Below, one piece after another: positions 1-6,694 of a stretch of 10,277 bases of DNA. The DNA is taken from contig NZ_JBALOX010000014.1 in assembly GCF_036965165.1 (NCBI RefSeq), forward strand, positions 1 through 10,277, in the 5' to 3' direction. Below the pieces are notes generated by a model that was not told where the DNA came from, did no database searches, and saw nothing but the letters and a program-made list of their open reading frames with translations. A program made the position numbers and the translations under genes. Every line of letters starts with the position of its first letter. Position 1 is the first letter of the stretch. Origin of the DNA: Ferdinandcohnia sp036965165 (GTDB lineage: Bacteria > Bacillota > Bacilli > Bacillales > Bacillaceae_L).

Positions 1-17
1 TCTTATTTTATTATACT

Positions 18-59
18 AAAAACCCTATACACAAACAAGTGTTTGTATATAGGGTTTTT
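18..59 (-). terminator. Intrinsic terminator of the helicase-nuclease gene
   Basis: A 19-base arm (18-36) pairs with 41-59 around the four-base loop AAGT, with a single G-T wobble pair in the stem. The stem ends in an A/T tract, so either strand would give a U-rich tail. It lies 12 bases beyond the stop codon of the minus-strand gene and most likely ends that transcript. It could also stop a plus-strand transcript entering from the left. Confidence 0.8.
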
Positions 60-71
60 GATCTGTTTACG

Positions 72-862
72 CTATGTCATCTGCTTTACTTTCACGAAGT
101 TTTTCTCTTTTTCTAAAATTTGTCTAATCAATTGATCCACTTTTTCCAGCTCTGCGCTAGGTTCTTTCCACCAATTTCTACTCCAGATGCGATGGATGGT
201 CCAGCCTTTACTTTCAAGAAATTTTTGTCGATAGACATCTCTTTCTTTTGCGGATGGAGAACTATGATACATGGAGCCGTCACATTCTATCACAAGAATG
301 ACCTGTGATTTTCCGGTTCCAGGTGGCCCATGAACGACCATGCCGTCTGTATGTTCCATAGAATTGATAATTTCTTCTTGAGATGCATCCGTTTCTAGTA
401 CAAAGAACTTTTCTTTTTCATTTTTAGGAGCTGTTCCTGCGTTTTTTTCGGCTGCTTCGAGATTATCAGAAGTGAAGCTAGAGTCCTCTTCACCGACCTT
501 CATTAAGTCCCCAGCTAATCCAAAATCAGAAACCCCCTCTTCCATTTTCTGCAAGAAGTCGTCATAGTCTTTTAAAATAGGAGAGTTCCCTTGCGGAAAA
601 TGACCTTCCATCTAACATAGCACCACTAATAAACGGGTAACCGATATATAAATCATANNNNNNNNNNNNNNNNNNNNNNNNNNNNNNNNNNNNNNNNNNN
701 NNNNNNNNNNNNNNNNNNNNNNNNNNNNNNNNNNNNNNNNNNNNNNNNNNNNNNNNNAAGTCAAAATTCCATTTATTGTATACCTTCAGCATGCGAATAG
801 ACCGATTACGTCGACTAATGTCATTTAACCGATCCTTCAAAACCGTTAATTTTTCTTTTCAT
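72..862 (-). pseudogene. Broken DUF4011 / SF1 helicase / REase-like protein
   Basis: These are pieces of a large DNA2/NAM7-like superfamily 1 helicase, normally well over 1000 residues. From the start: an AGGTGA ribosome site precedes ATG 862-860; a DUF4011-like N-terminus (DISRRNRS, YNKWNFD) follows; then a 100-base gap; then YDLYIGYPFISGAMLDG up to about position 610. At about 611-600 the sequence changes frame and jumps to GHFPQGNSPILKDYDDF, a region that normally lies hundreds of residues later. The ATPase begins normally (DASQEEII, Walker A GPPGTGKS, about 355-325), but directly after SQVI it runs into the C-terminal restriction-endonuclease-like domain (LVIECDGSMYHS to IHRIWSRNWWKEP). 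Helicase motifs Ia-VI are absent. A four-A run right after the start codon also shifts frame; one A fewer would give MKEKLTVLKDRLND. A TATAAT-like -10 lies at 909-904. Reading it as a dead or misassembled gene is inference; the family assignment is firm. Confidence 0.8.
658..757. other. Scaffold gap, 100 N
   Basis: Exactly 100 N, the usual placeholder for a gap of unknown size. It falls inside the DUF4011 region, between YNKWNFD and YDLYIGYPF. The flanks share no sequence, so real coding sequence is probably missing. The reading frame across it carries no meaning. Confidence 0.95.
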
Positions 863-970
863 TTAGATCACCTAATTTTCAGTTCGTTCGAATACATAGT
901 TTTATTATATACCTCTTTTTGGATGAATATATCCTAAGATGGAAAATCGTGGGTAGTCCGTTGCTCAAAT

Positions 971-1009
971 AAAAAAGGGCGCTTTTCCTCGCTTTAGAAA
1001 AGTACCCTT
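971..1009 (-). terminator. Terminator of the small membrane protein gene
   Basis: AAGGGCGCTTTTC (975-987) pairs with GAAAAGTACCCTT (997-1009) apart from two central positions, with a nine-base loop. On the minus strand the stem runs straight into TTTTTT. It starts about 12 bases after the stop codon at 1022 and ends that transcript before the helicase gene. Confidence 0.75.
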
Positions 1010-1021
1010 ATTTCACTTTTA

Positions 1022-1430
1022 TCATGATTTTTTTGATTTGTTTTTGATTATACGATCGCTAATAATTGCTATTAATAATCCAACTGCGATTGGCAAGAAA
1101 GAAATTTCTGCATGTGTAGATGTATATTTGAGTAAAAGAATAACTATATTTGCAATATAGCCGATTAAATAAAGTAAAACCATTGATCCAATTGAAAGGA
1201 TTAAGGTGATCTTATACGGAAAATTGGCCAAGGGACTTATTAATACACTAATTGCTATCAATAAAAATCCAACCCCAAAAGCATATGTAAATTCAATACN
1301 NNNNNNNNNNNNNNNNNNNNNNNNNNNATTCAATACGATTTGAAATTCCTAAAACATAAACGAATCCTAAGCAACTTGTTATAATGCCCATGTATAATAA
1401 ATAATTTTCGATTCTTTTTAATCGGTTCAT
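1022..1430 (-). CDS. Small four-helix membrane protein, unknown function
   Basis: I do not recognise a family. AGGGGG lies seven bases upstream of ATG 1430-1428, and the frame begins MNRLKRIENYLLYMG. It runs into a 28-base gap and resumes as IEFTYAFGVGFLL to a TGA at 1022. The gap is flanked by the same nine bases (ATTCAATAC at 1291-1299 and 1328-1336). Merging them removes the gap without changing frame and gives a 123-residue protein. That product is almost wholly hydrophobic, with likely membrane segments near residues 9-28, 35-54, 60-88 and 98-113, and a short basic tail (KNKSKKS). It is probably a small integral membrane protein of the cytoplasmic membrane. It has its own ribosome site and terminator, so it is a single-gene unit. 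Divergent to the LysE gene. Confidence 0.75.
1300..1327. other. Scaffold gap, 28 N, probably an overlap not merged
   Basis: Both edges carry ATTCAATAC, and joining them restores one open frame. The simplest reading is two overlapping contig ends that were padded rather than merged, so no sequence need be missing. Confidence 0.85.
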
Positions 1431-1585
1431 TTCTTTTCCCCCTAAAGCTTATAAGTAGCTATTCAACAAAGGTTTGTAATTTCCTTTTTGATTACCCACT
1501 TTTTTCCAACCCTTTTCTACAACTCTTAATATGATAGTCCAATAGTATATGTTAAAATTATCCTTAAAATATTGGAGGGATAAAC

Positions 1586-2187
1586 ATGGATTACCTAAAT
1601 GTCATATCTTTCTTAGGTGCAGCAATCGTTCTTACAATTATGCCAGGACCAGATAACTTGTTCACTTTGGCACAGAGCATAGCAAAAGGAAAAAATGCAG
1701 GGATCNNAGGTTTATTAGTACATATTACAGCTGCGACTATAGGAATCTCAGCTGTGATTTACAAGTCTGCCTTTGCGTTCACTATCGTAAAATATGCAGG
1801 AGCAGCATACTTGTTATTCTTAGCATTTAATTCGTTTAGAGATAAAGCATCTAGTTTTAACTTCACCACGATGATACTTTAGACTACAAGTCTTTATACA
1901 AAAAAGGCGTCATTATGAACCTTTTAAACCCGAAAGTTTCTTTGTTTTTCCTAGCATTCTTTCCACAGTTTGTAAACTACGAGAATGGTCATGTTTCCAT
2001 TCAAATGCTTGTTTTTGGAATCCTATTTCTCATCCAAACTTTAGTCATTTTTTCATTAATAAGTATTTTTGCTGGAAAAGTAGGTTATTACCTGCGTAAA
2101 AATCCGACTTTATCTAAAAAAATAAACGTGGTTCAAGGATCTCTGTTCACCTTTATCGGATTAAAAATTGCCTTTAGTGAAAAATGA
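1586..2187 (+). pseudogene. LysE/RhtB family amino-acid exporter, frameshifted
   Basis: A LysE-type transporter of the cytoplasmic membrane; the family exports amino acids or related metabolites, and the substrate here cannot be told. GGAGGG precedes ATG 1586. The N-terminal half has the family motif PGPDN (residues 21-25) and two or three membrane segments. It runs to a premature stop at 1880-1882. The C-terminal half is open in another frame: HDDTLDYKSLYKKG, then MNLLNPKVSLFFLAFFPQF, the conserved second-half motif, to TGA at 2187. The frames join at about 1862-1870 if one base is missing near AACTTCACCACG. A two-N gap at 1706-1707 comes just after KGKNAGI, where relatives have roughly seven or eight more residues before GLLVH, so a short stretch is probably lost there as well. 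Repaired, the product would be about 207 residues, normal for the family. Sequencing error is as likely as true loss. A terminator follows. Confidence 0.85.
1706..1707. other. Two-N gap inside the LysE gene
   Basis: Only two N are shown, but the LysE family usually has an extra Gly-rich stretch at this point. About 20-24 bases may be hidden here. This is inferred from the family pattern, not read from the sequence. Confidence 0.8.
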
Positions 2188-2200
2188 ACGTATTTACTTT

Positions 2201-2231
2201 AAATGAGTAGTCTCGTGCTACTCATTTTCTT
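2201..2231 (+). terminator. Terminator after the LysE gene
   Basis: AAATGAGTAG (2201-2210) is a perfect ten-base match to CTACTCATTT (2218-2227) around a seven-base loop, followed by a short T-rich stretch. It lies 13 bases after the LysE stop codon and separates that gene from the secreted protein gene downstream. Confidence 0.8.
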
Positions 2232-2285
2232 ATGCATAGATTTTCAATCGAAATGCAAAATAAGTAAAAAAATGGATGTGATTTT

Positions 2286-2744
2286 ATGAAAAAGATAACA
2301 TCATTTCTTTTTATTACTTTATTACTAATATCATCAGTACCGAGCATCGGCGTAGCTGCTTCGCTGAACAAACTTTCTGCAAAGGAAGTTTCGAAACAAT
2401 GGGAAGTTGTAGTAGGCAAACCTGATAATGAAGACCCAAAAGCCAATATTTCAGATAAGCCAGACTTATATAATGTTTATAGTCTAGACATTAAAAATAT
2501 TGGCGATGATAATATTGAATTGGTAAGAGTTGAAGCATATAGAAATGAGCCTAATACAAGCTTCGAATATGAACTATTTACTGTCGAAAACGATGCACCT
2601 AAAAAGAATTTATATCCTTCATTTCATCATACAAACTTTCCATTATACGCAAAAGCGACAGAGCTAAAAATTGTTGTGACTTGGACGAAGAAACATGATC
2701 AACACCGAAAATTGAGGGAACAGTTTGTTTTCAAGCAGTATTAA
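2286..2744 (+). CDS. Secreted protein of unknown function
   Basis: A 152-residue protein with a classical Sec signal peptide: MKK, a hydrophobic core (residues 6-20) and GVAAS at 22-26, so type I signal peptidase would most likely cut after A24 or A25. There is no lipobox cysteine. The mature part of about 127 residues is hydrophilic and lysine-rich, with alternating polar and hydrophobic stretches (YNVYSLDIKNIGDDNIELVR, LKIVVTWTKK) that suggest a small beta-sandwich. I do not recognise the family. The ribosome site is weak (GGATGTGA, about five bases before ATG 2286). The gene has a terminator on each side and so stands alone. It is likely released, or held at the cell surface, by a Gram-positive cell. 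Confidence 0.8.
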   Translation: MKKITSFLFITLLLISSVPSIGVAASLNKLSAKEVSKQWEVVVGKPDNEDPKANISDKPDLYNVYSLDIKNIGDDNIELVRVEAYRNEPNTSFEYELFTVENDAPKKNLYPSFHHTNFPLYAKATELKIVVTWTKKHDQHRKLREQFVFKQY

Positions 2745-2769
2745 AAGGGTGCAATTCGCACCTTTTTTT
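2743..2769. terminator. Bidirectional terminator between convergent genes
   Basis: A stem pairs 2743-2752 with 2758-2767 (one G-T pair) around the loop AATTC, followed by more T. It overlaps the stop codon of the plus-strand secreted protein gene. A-rich DNA on its other side allows it also to end the minus-strand gene that stops at 2798. Confidence 0.85.
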
Positions 2770-2797
2770 GTTTATATATGTATATCAAAATTCCAGA

Positions 2798-3328
2798 TCA
2801 GTAGTAGTTAAGGTTATTTTTAATAAACTTTCTTTGTATTTTATAGAATTCTTGAACATGTTGTCTGTTTATTTCCAATACCTCTTCTTTTCCATTTTCA
2901 AAAAACAATTGTATTTTATAAATAGGGTCTTGGGTTTCATGAAGATAAGCTACTTCTGTAATTTCGTCCCATCTATAAACATTTTCAGACATCTGCTTTT
3001 TAAAAGTAATATCGTTATTTGAAATAAGCGTATAGTTACCGAAACTAGCGTAATACCCCATCCCAATAGATGCAACCAAGAATAATATCCCTATATAATT
3101 CCATATTTTATCTTCAAATATCATACCGATACAAAATAAAATAAATAAACCAAAAGCGATAAACGTTAAGATGTTCGAAATAAAAGGAGTTAATACTAAA
3201 AAGGTGCCGCTGTGTTTGAAGGCAACTTGTTGCACAACATTAGGTCCTATAAATCCAGCTATAACACCCACGATTACCCCGATTATCAATAACACTACCC
3301 AATATGCCTTATTAATGTTTTGTAACAT
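2798..3328 (-). CDS. Membrane protein with soluble C-terminal domain
   Basis: A 176-residue protein starting at ATG 3328-3326 behind a strong GGAAAGGAG site. Likely membrane segments lie at residues 9-28, 44-70 and 75-94. The rest, from about 100 on, is soluble: TLISNNDITFKKQM, then YRWDEITEVAYL, then YKIQLFFENGKEEVLEI, then a basic helix to the end. This order (a 'raw' strand, a W-D-E-I-x-x-V strand, further strands, a closing helix) resembles the small PH-like domains on many Firmicutes membrane proteins. That is fold-level inference. No enzyme motif is visible. It converges on the secreted protein gene and has its own upstream spacer, so it is probably transcribed alone. Confidence 0.8.
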   Translation of the reverse strand: MLQNINKAYWVVLLIIGVIVGVIAGFIGPNVVQQVAFKHSGTFLVLTPFISNILTFIAFGLFILFCIGMIFEDKIWNYIGILFLVASIGMGYYASFGNYTLISNNDITFKKQMSENVYRWDEITEVAYLHETQDPIYKIQLFFENGKEEVLEINRQHVQEFYKIQRKFIKNNLNYY

Positions 3329-3467
3329 TTTGTCTCCTTTCCTTTGAAAATTGCTTATTAATAATATTTACGAATAATAATAAGAAAAAGTTTCATTTTT
3401 CTAATAAATTAAATCCAATTATATTTTACCTTAAGTTTTTCTTAAGCGACTATAAATTGCAAAAATG

Positions 3468-3496
3468 AAAAAGAGCTTGGAATACAAGCTCTTTTT
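3468..3496 (-). terminator. Terminator of the VOC protein gene
   Basis: AAAAAGAGCTTG (3468-3479) and CAAGCTCTTTTT (3485-3496) form a perfect 12-base stem with the loop GAATA. On the minus strand it ends in a T run and lies 55 bases after the VOC stop codon. Confidence 0.85.
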
Positions 3497-3538
3497 GCGT
3501 ATGTTTTTACTATTAGAATTAGCGTGTCTTTTATATGG

Positions 3539-3558
3539 ATTAATTAATTAATTAATTA
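3539..3558. repeat. Five tandem copies of ATTA
   Basis: A perfect four-base microsatellite, ATTA x5. It covers the VOC stop codon (3552-3554), so that on the minus strand the gene end is followed by more TAA triplets. Copy number changes by slippage would affect only the region after the stop. Confidence 0.9.
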
Positions 3559-3938
3559 TTATGTGCAATCTGAATTAGGTTGCCACATGTATCATCGAAG
3601 ACAGCTATTGTGACTGGACCCGCGTTTTTCGGCTCCATCGTAAATTTTACACCAAGGTTCTTTAATCGCTCGTACTCTTTGTTGACATCTGCAACCCCAA
3701 ACATCGTTGCTGGAATGCCGTCTGCAAATAATTTCTTTTGGTACTCTTTGGCAGCCTGATGATTATTAGGTTCGAGCACAAGCTCGGTACCTTCTGGAGC
3801 CTCGGGAGAAACAAGCGTTATCCATCTAAACTCGCCCATCGGAACGTCATGCTTTTTTTCAAAGCCTAGTACTTCAGAATAGAAATTCAATGCCTTGTCT
3901 TGATCATCAACAAATAAACTTGTAACAATGATTTTCAT
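3552..3938 (-). CDS. VOC family (glyoxalase/bleomycin-resistance fold) protein
   Basis: A single-domain VOC protein of 128 residues, typical for the family. It has the usual beta-alpha-beta-beta-beta pair: first module about 1-57 (VTSLFVDDQDKALNFYSEVLGF), second about 75-126 (FGVADVNKEYERLKNLGVKF ... FDDTCGNLIQI). The usual first metal-ligand His of glyoxalase I enzymes is absent (T6 in VTSLFV), and the usual final Glu of GNxxE is Q123. It may therefore bind a ligand rather than catalyse a metal-dependent reaction; members of this subgroup are mostly uncharacterised. AGGAGG lies ahead of ATG 3938-3936. It is a single-gene unit with its own terminator and an operator-like dyad upstream. The substrate cannot be told. 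Confidence 0.88.
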   Translation of the reverse strand: MKIIVTSLFVDDQDKALNFYSEVLGFEKKHDVPMGEFRWITLVSPEAPEGTELVLEPNNHQAAKEYQKKLFADGIPATMFGVADVNKEYERLKNLGVKFTMEPKNAGPVTIAVFDDTCGNLIQIAHNN

Positions 3939-3976
3939 TATGTTTTTTCCTCCTATGGCATTTCCTATGTATATGC

Positions 3977-4000
3977 TTTGCTAATCTGATTACTAGCAAA
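3977..4000. promoter_or_regulatory. Operator-like dyad upstream of the VOC gene
   Basis: TTTGCTA (3977-3983) and TAGCAAA (3994-4000) are perfect inverted half-sites separated by ten bases. They lie 39-62 bases ahead of the VOC start, where the promoter should be, and have no T tail, so a terminator is unlikely. Binding by a dimeric regulator is inference. Confidence 0.35.
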
Positions 4001-4064
4001 ACAACTTACCATATCATACCACTTTTATAGGTGATTTTAGAAATTAAGCAATCAACATTAAAAT

Positions 4065-4565
4065 TCATAAAACCTTACCCATAATAACATATGGGGTATC
4101 ATTATTGGTAATTATAAAAGGTTCCCTTACAACCATCCAACCCAATCCTTCATATAAATTACGTGCAGATTTATTATTTACTTGAGTTGTTAGTACAACG
4201 GTTCTATTCGTTACTCCCTTAAGCAATTCATGAATTAGCAATTTTCCGTAACCCTGGTTTCTATGTTTGGGATGTACGGCTAATTCAACGAACTCAAAAC
4301 AATCTTCAAGCCATTTTTCATACTCTTTTGGACCAAGCTCTGCTGCAAGTACCTGATGATAATATTGCCCCGGTCGTGATGAATATCCATAAGAAAATCC
4401 TAGAATTTCCTCTGCATCTGATTTTATTATATAGCCCCTAAAACCGTCATAATTTAAATGCTTTTTCAATCGTTCTATTATTGACTGATTCCACACTTGT
4501 CTATAAAAACTATCGATGTTTTTTAGTAAGTTATCATCCATTTCTATTTTTACAACCCTTACCAC
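4065..4565 (-). CDS. GNAT family N-acetyltransferase (distal gene of pair)
   Basis: A cytoplasmic acetyl-CoA-dependent acyltransferase of the GNAT fold, 166 residues. Motif A is clear at 92-107 (FVELAVHPKHRNQGYG), with the Q/R-x-x-G-x-G pyrophosphate loop at RNQGYG. Motif B follows at 130-143 (NNKSARNLYEGLGW), where N131 and Y138 fit the usual cofactor-side residues. The start is GTG 4565-4563, chosen because GGAGGG lies six bases upstream and no ATG fits as well. It starts only 16 bases after the stop of the preceding GNAT gene, so the two are almost certainly one transcript. The acceptor substrate is unknown. The longer N-terminal part (residues 1-90) distinguishes it from the partner, so this is not a recent duplication. 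Confidence 0.88.
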   Translation of the reverse strand: MVRVVKIEMDDNLLKNIDSFYRQVWNQSIIERLKKHLNYDGFRGYIIKSDAEEILGFSYGYSSRPGQYYHQVLAAELGPKEYEKWLEDCFEFVELAVHPKHRNQGYGKLLIHELLKGVTNRTVVLTTQVNNKSARNLYEGLGWMVVREPFIITNNDTPYVIMGKVL

Positions 4566-4581
4566 CTTTTTCCCTCCATTT

Positions 4582-5082
4582 TCATATAACTAAAACCATA
4601 AGTTCATCATCGAAGTATGTGCCATTCACTCTTAATCCATTTTTATCGATCCCATAGGTTCTAAAGCCTAATGATTTATAAAGATTTTTTGCAGGTTCAT
4701 TGCTTGACGTTACGGATAAATAAATTTGTTCAATCTCTTTCATTTCTTTAGCCTTTTGGATAGCCTCAGTCATTAAACTTCTTCCAATTCCGGACTTTCG
4801 CATCTCAGGATAGACAAACATGGCAACAATATTTGCCTTATGTTTCGTTTTTACCCTTGTTTCAATTATCAAAGTTACTACTCCGGAAAGTTTGTCATCT
4901 ACAAAAGCACCAAATGTGAAAAAATGACCAAAACTTAACCTATTTTCAAAGTTTTCAAGAAGATACTCTTTTTCTTCAGCATAACTTGAACTGAATGCTT
5001 CAGGGTTCGATTTTAATGCATCTAATCTTATTTCTCTATAAATTACCGCATCTTTTGGTTCAAGTATTTTAATATTTATCAT
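4582..5082 (-). CDS. GNAT family N-acetyltransferase (first gene of pair)
   Basis: A 166-residue GNAT acetyltransferase. Motif A is at 83-101 (ANIVAMFVYPEMRKSGIGR), with R95-K96-S97-G98-I99-G100 forming the acetyl-CoA loop, and motif B is at 128-140 (NEPAKNLYKSLGF). The beginning (INIKILEPKDAVIYREIRLDAL) is the common first strand and helix, and NPEAF is frequent in members that act on small molecules or protein N-termini. The substrate cannot be read from the sequence. ATG 5082-5080 is preferred over an in-frame GTG four codons earlier, because GAGGGG lies just upstream of the ATG and nothing suitable precedes the GTG. It leads a two-gene unit with the next GNAT gene. Confidence 0.88.
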   Translation of the reverse strand: MINIKILEPKDAVIYREIRLDALKSNPEAFSSSYAEEKEYLLENFENRLSFGHFFTFGAFVDDKLSGVVTLIIETRVKTKHKANIVAMFVYPEMRKSGIGRSLMTEAIQKAKEMKEIEQIYLSVTSSNEPAKNLYKSLGFRTYGIDKNGLRVNGTYFDDELMVLVI

Positions 5083-5101
5083 TTGTCCCCTCACCTTTTA
5101 A

Positions 5102-5203
5102 TTAACATAATTTATACAAGAATTGTAGCCACTTATGTTCCGGTTCGTTTAATTCTAGTGCAATTCGAAGCCATTTTTTATTCTTATAATTAAAGCAATC
5201 CAT
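5102..5203 (-). other. Possible 33-codon ORF or gene remnant
   Basis: A short frame (MDCFNYKNKKWLRIALELNE ...) that ends at TAA 5102-5104, just before the GNAT ribosome site. It has protein-like composition, with an amphipathic stretch around KWLRIALEL, but no ribosome site before its ATG and no relative that I recognise. It could be a decayed gene end or chance. Confidence 0.15.
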
Positions 5204-5264
5204 TTCGGTAAGAAATCATTACTATTTAATTTTAACATAATATTCCAATTGTTTCTCAAAAAAT

Positions 5265-5288
5265 AAAGACCATCAAATGATGATCTTT
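5265..5288 (-). terminator. Terminator after the tautomerase gene
   Basis: AAAGACCATCA (5265-5275) pairs with TGATGATCTTT (5278-5288), with one G-T pair. On the minus strand the stem is followed by ATTTTTTGAG. It lies about 90 bases beyond the tautomerase stop and would end the meta-cleavage transcript before the GNAT genes. Confidence 0.65.
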
Positions 5289-5377
5289 GCACGACAGAAG
5301 TCTTTTAAACTCTGCTTTAACTATTAAAACAAATTTCGAATGATAAATTGGTTTCTTCACTATTTGTTTTCTCCCAA

Positions 5378-5581
5378 TTATACATTGCTTTTTTGGGTTC
5401 GTTTTTTTACGGATTCTCCTCCAATCCCCCAATGTTCAGGAGGCATTTCATTTATCATGATACGGACATTTTCGATTGGAGACTCTAATACCTCAGCTAC
5501 TAACATAGACACTTCTCGAATTAATTTTTCCTTTTTCTCGGGTGAACGCCCTTTTAACATATTTATCTGAACAAAAGGCAT
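5378..5581 (-). CDS. 4-oxalocrotonate tautomerase family protein
   Basis: A 67-residue enzyme of the tautomerase superfamily; 4-oxalocrotonate tautomerase converts 2-hydroxymuconate to 2-oxo-3-hexenedioate in the meta-cleavage pathway. Counting from the proline exposed after Met removal, the catalytic Pro1 is present, as are Arg11 (MLKGR) and Arg39 (ENVR). Position 50, Phe in the Pseudomonas enzymes, is Trp here (PPEHWGIGGES). The length is close to the 62 residues of the classical enzyme, which works as a hexamer of such chains. AAAGGAG lies eight bases before ATG 5581-5579. It lies 129 bases downstream of the extradiol dioxygenase gene on the same strand with no terminator between them, supporting a shared role in aromatic ring breakdown. 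Confidence 0.9.
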   Translation of the reverse strand: MPFVQINMLKGRSPEKKEKLIREVSMLVAEVLESPIENVRIMINEMPPEHWGIGGESVKKRTQKSNV

Positions 5582-5710
5582 GATTGAAACTCCTTTCTTT
5601 AATGTAGCTATTTGATATCGTCCCTTAATGAATAAGAAAGGTTCATGTTTCTCTGAATGAATATCTGTAATTATTCCAATTCAATTTTCTTAGTAATAGG
5701 AGAAAATTAT

Positions 5711-6673
5711 TTACTTCACTTTAACTGATGGTCGATCTGGTGTCCCATAAAGGAAATATTCCTGTGGGAGTGGAGAGCCATACCAAATAATCCCCTTATC
5801 CAATTCTTCCTCTTTCCAAGTAATTGTTTTCCAATCTGGATCTAGTATTAAGTAACCTGTATCACCAAACAATTCAATACGGTTTCCACCCGGCTCAAAA
5901 ACATACATAAAGTACGCCTGACTAATTCCATGCTTTCCCGGACCAGCCTCGATTTCAAAACCGTTTTCAACTAGCAAATCTGCTAAATCCATTAAATGTT
6001 GAGGGTATCCATACCAATATGCAACATGATGAAACCTTCCCTTTTCACCACTTTGGTCTCCCATGAGTGCAATTTCATGTACAAGTGGGCTAACACTCAT
6101 CCACGCGCCCATCTCGGCTCCATCATTCATAATAATATTCTCACGAAGTTTAAACCCTAATTCGTCCGCCATAAAATGTTTATTTTGTGTAACATTTCCA
6201 CACATTAAATTAATATGATCTAAGCGTCTCGCTGGAATCCCGACATTCGGCCTTTTTTGTGGACGACTCTTAAGTAATGTTTTTTGATCATCTGGAGCTT
6301 GATAATACTCAACATTCCAAAGAAGTTCCATATTATGTCCATCCGGTGTTTGGAACTGATAGGCGGCACCATGTCCAAGGTCTCCTTCAATCCAACCCTT
6401 CCCGTATCCACTTTTTTCAAGGGAATGAACTCTTTGATATAATGCAGCTTCAGAGCTAGTCCTCCAGGAAGCATGTCCCATACCGGCTTCCTTTGCTTCC
6501 GTGATTTTTAAAGTATGATGATAAAAATCTTCATATGCCCTTAGATAAACAGACTGCCCTTCTCTTCCACTTATCTGCAAGCCAAGATAATCTGTAAAAA
6601 ACTTAAGAGTCTCCTCAGGCTTTGGGGAATATAGTTCTACATGTGCTAATTGTGCTACGTCAAAATTTGACAT
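5711..6673 (-). CDS. Catechol 2,3-dioxygenase-type extradiol dioxygenase
   Basis: A 320-residue, two-domain type I extradiol dioxygenase. It opens a catechol ring beside the two hydroxyls, giving a yellow 2-hydroxymuconic semialdehyde-type product, with O2 and Fe(II) (some relatives use Mn). The N-terminal VOC domain (about 6-125) is structural. The C-terminal domain carries the metal triad H153 (RLDHINL), H216 (RFHHVAY) and E267 (GNRIELF). Second-shell residues match characterised homologues: H199 (LVHEIAL, acid-base), H248 (GKHGIS) and Y257. The extradiol signature spans about 248-267. AGGAGG lies eight bases before ATG 6673-6671. The tautomerase that acts two steps later follows. The exact catechol is uncertain: plain catechol and homoprotocatechuate enzymes share this layout. 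Confidence 0.93.
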   Translation of the reverse strand: MSNFDVAQLAHVELYSPKPEETLKFFTDYLGLQISGREGQSVYLRAYEDFYHHTLKITEAKEAGMGHASWRTSSEAALYQRVHSLEKSGYGKGWIEGDLGHGAAYQFQTPDGHNMELLWNVEYYQAPDDQKTLLKSRPQKRPNVGIPARRLDHINLMCGNVTQNKHFMADELGFKLRENIIMNDGAEMGAWMSVSPLVHEIALMGDQSGEKGRFHHVAYWYGYPQHLMDLADLLVENGFEIEAGPGKHGISQAYFMYVFEPGGNRIELFGDTGYLILDPDWKTITWKEEELDKGIIWYGSPLPQEYFLYGTPDRPSVKVK

Positions 6674-6694
6674 CGTAAAACCTCCTAATCGGTA

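Noticed and set aside
120..308. Plus-strand open frame of 62 codons
   Set aside because: It lies antisense to the conserved nuclease domain of the helicase gene, has no ribosome site and resembles no protein.
882..896. GTTCGTTCGAAT as a LexA (SOS) box before the helicase gene
   Set aside because: The Bacillus LexA site needs inverted GAAC/GTTC half-sites four bases apart; here the GAAC units are direct and overlapping.
2768..3022. Plus-strand frame of 84 codons
   Set aside because: It is antisense to the C-terminal part of the membrane protein gene; its Phe/Tyr-rich content mirrors that gene read backwards.
3431..3446. CTTAAG-TTTTT-CTTAAG as a terminator or operator
   Set aside because: Each CTTAAG is itself a palindrome, so pairing is short and unspecific; a far better terminator lies beside it at 3468-3496.
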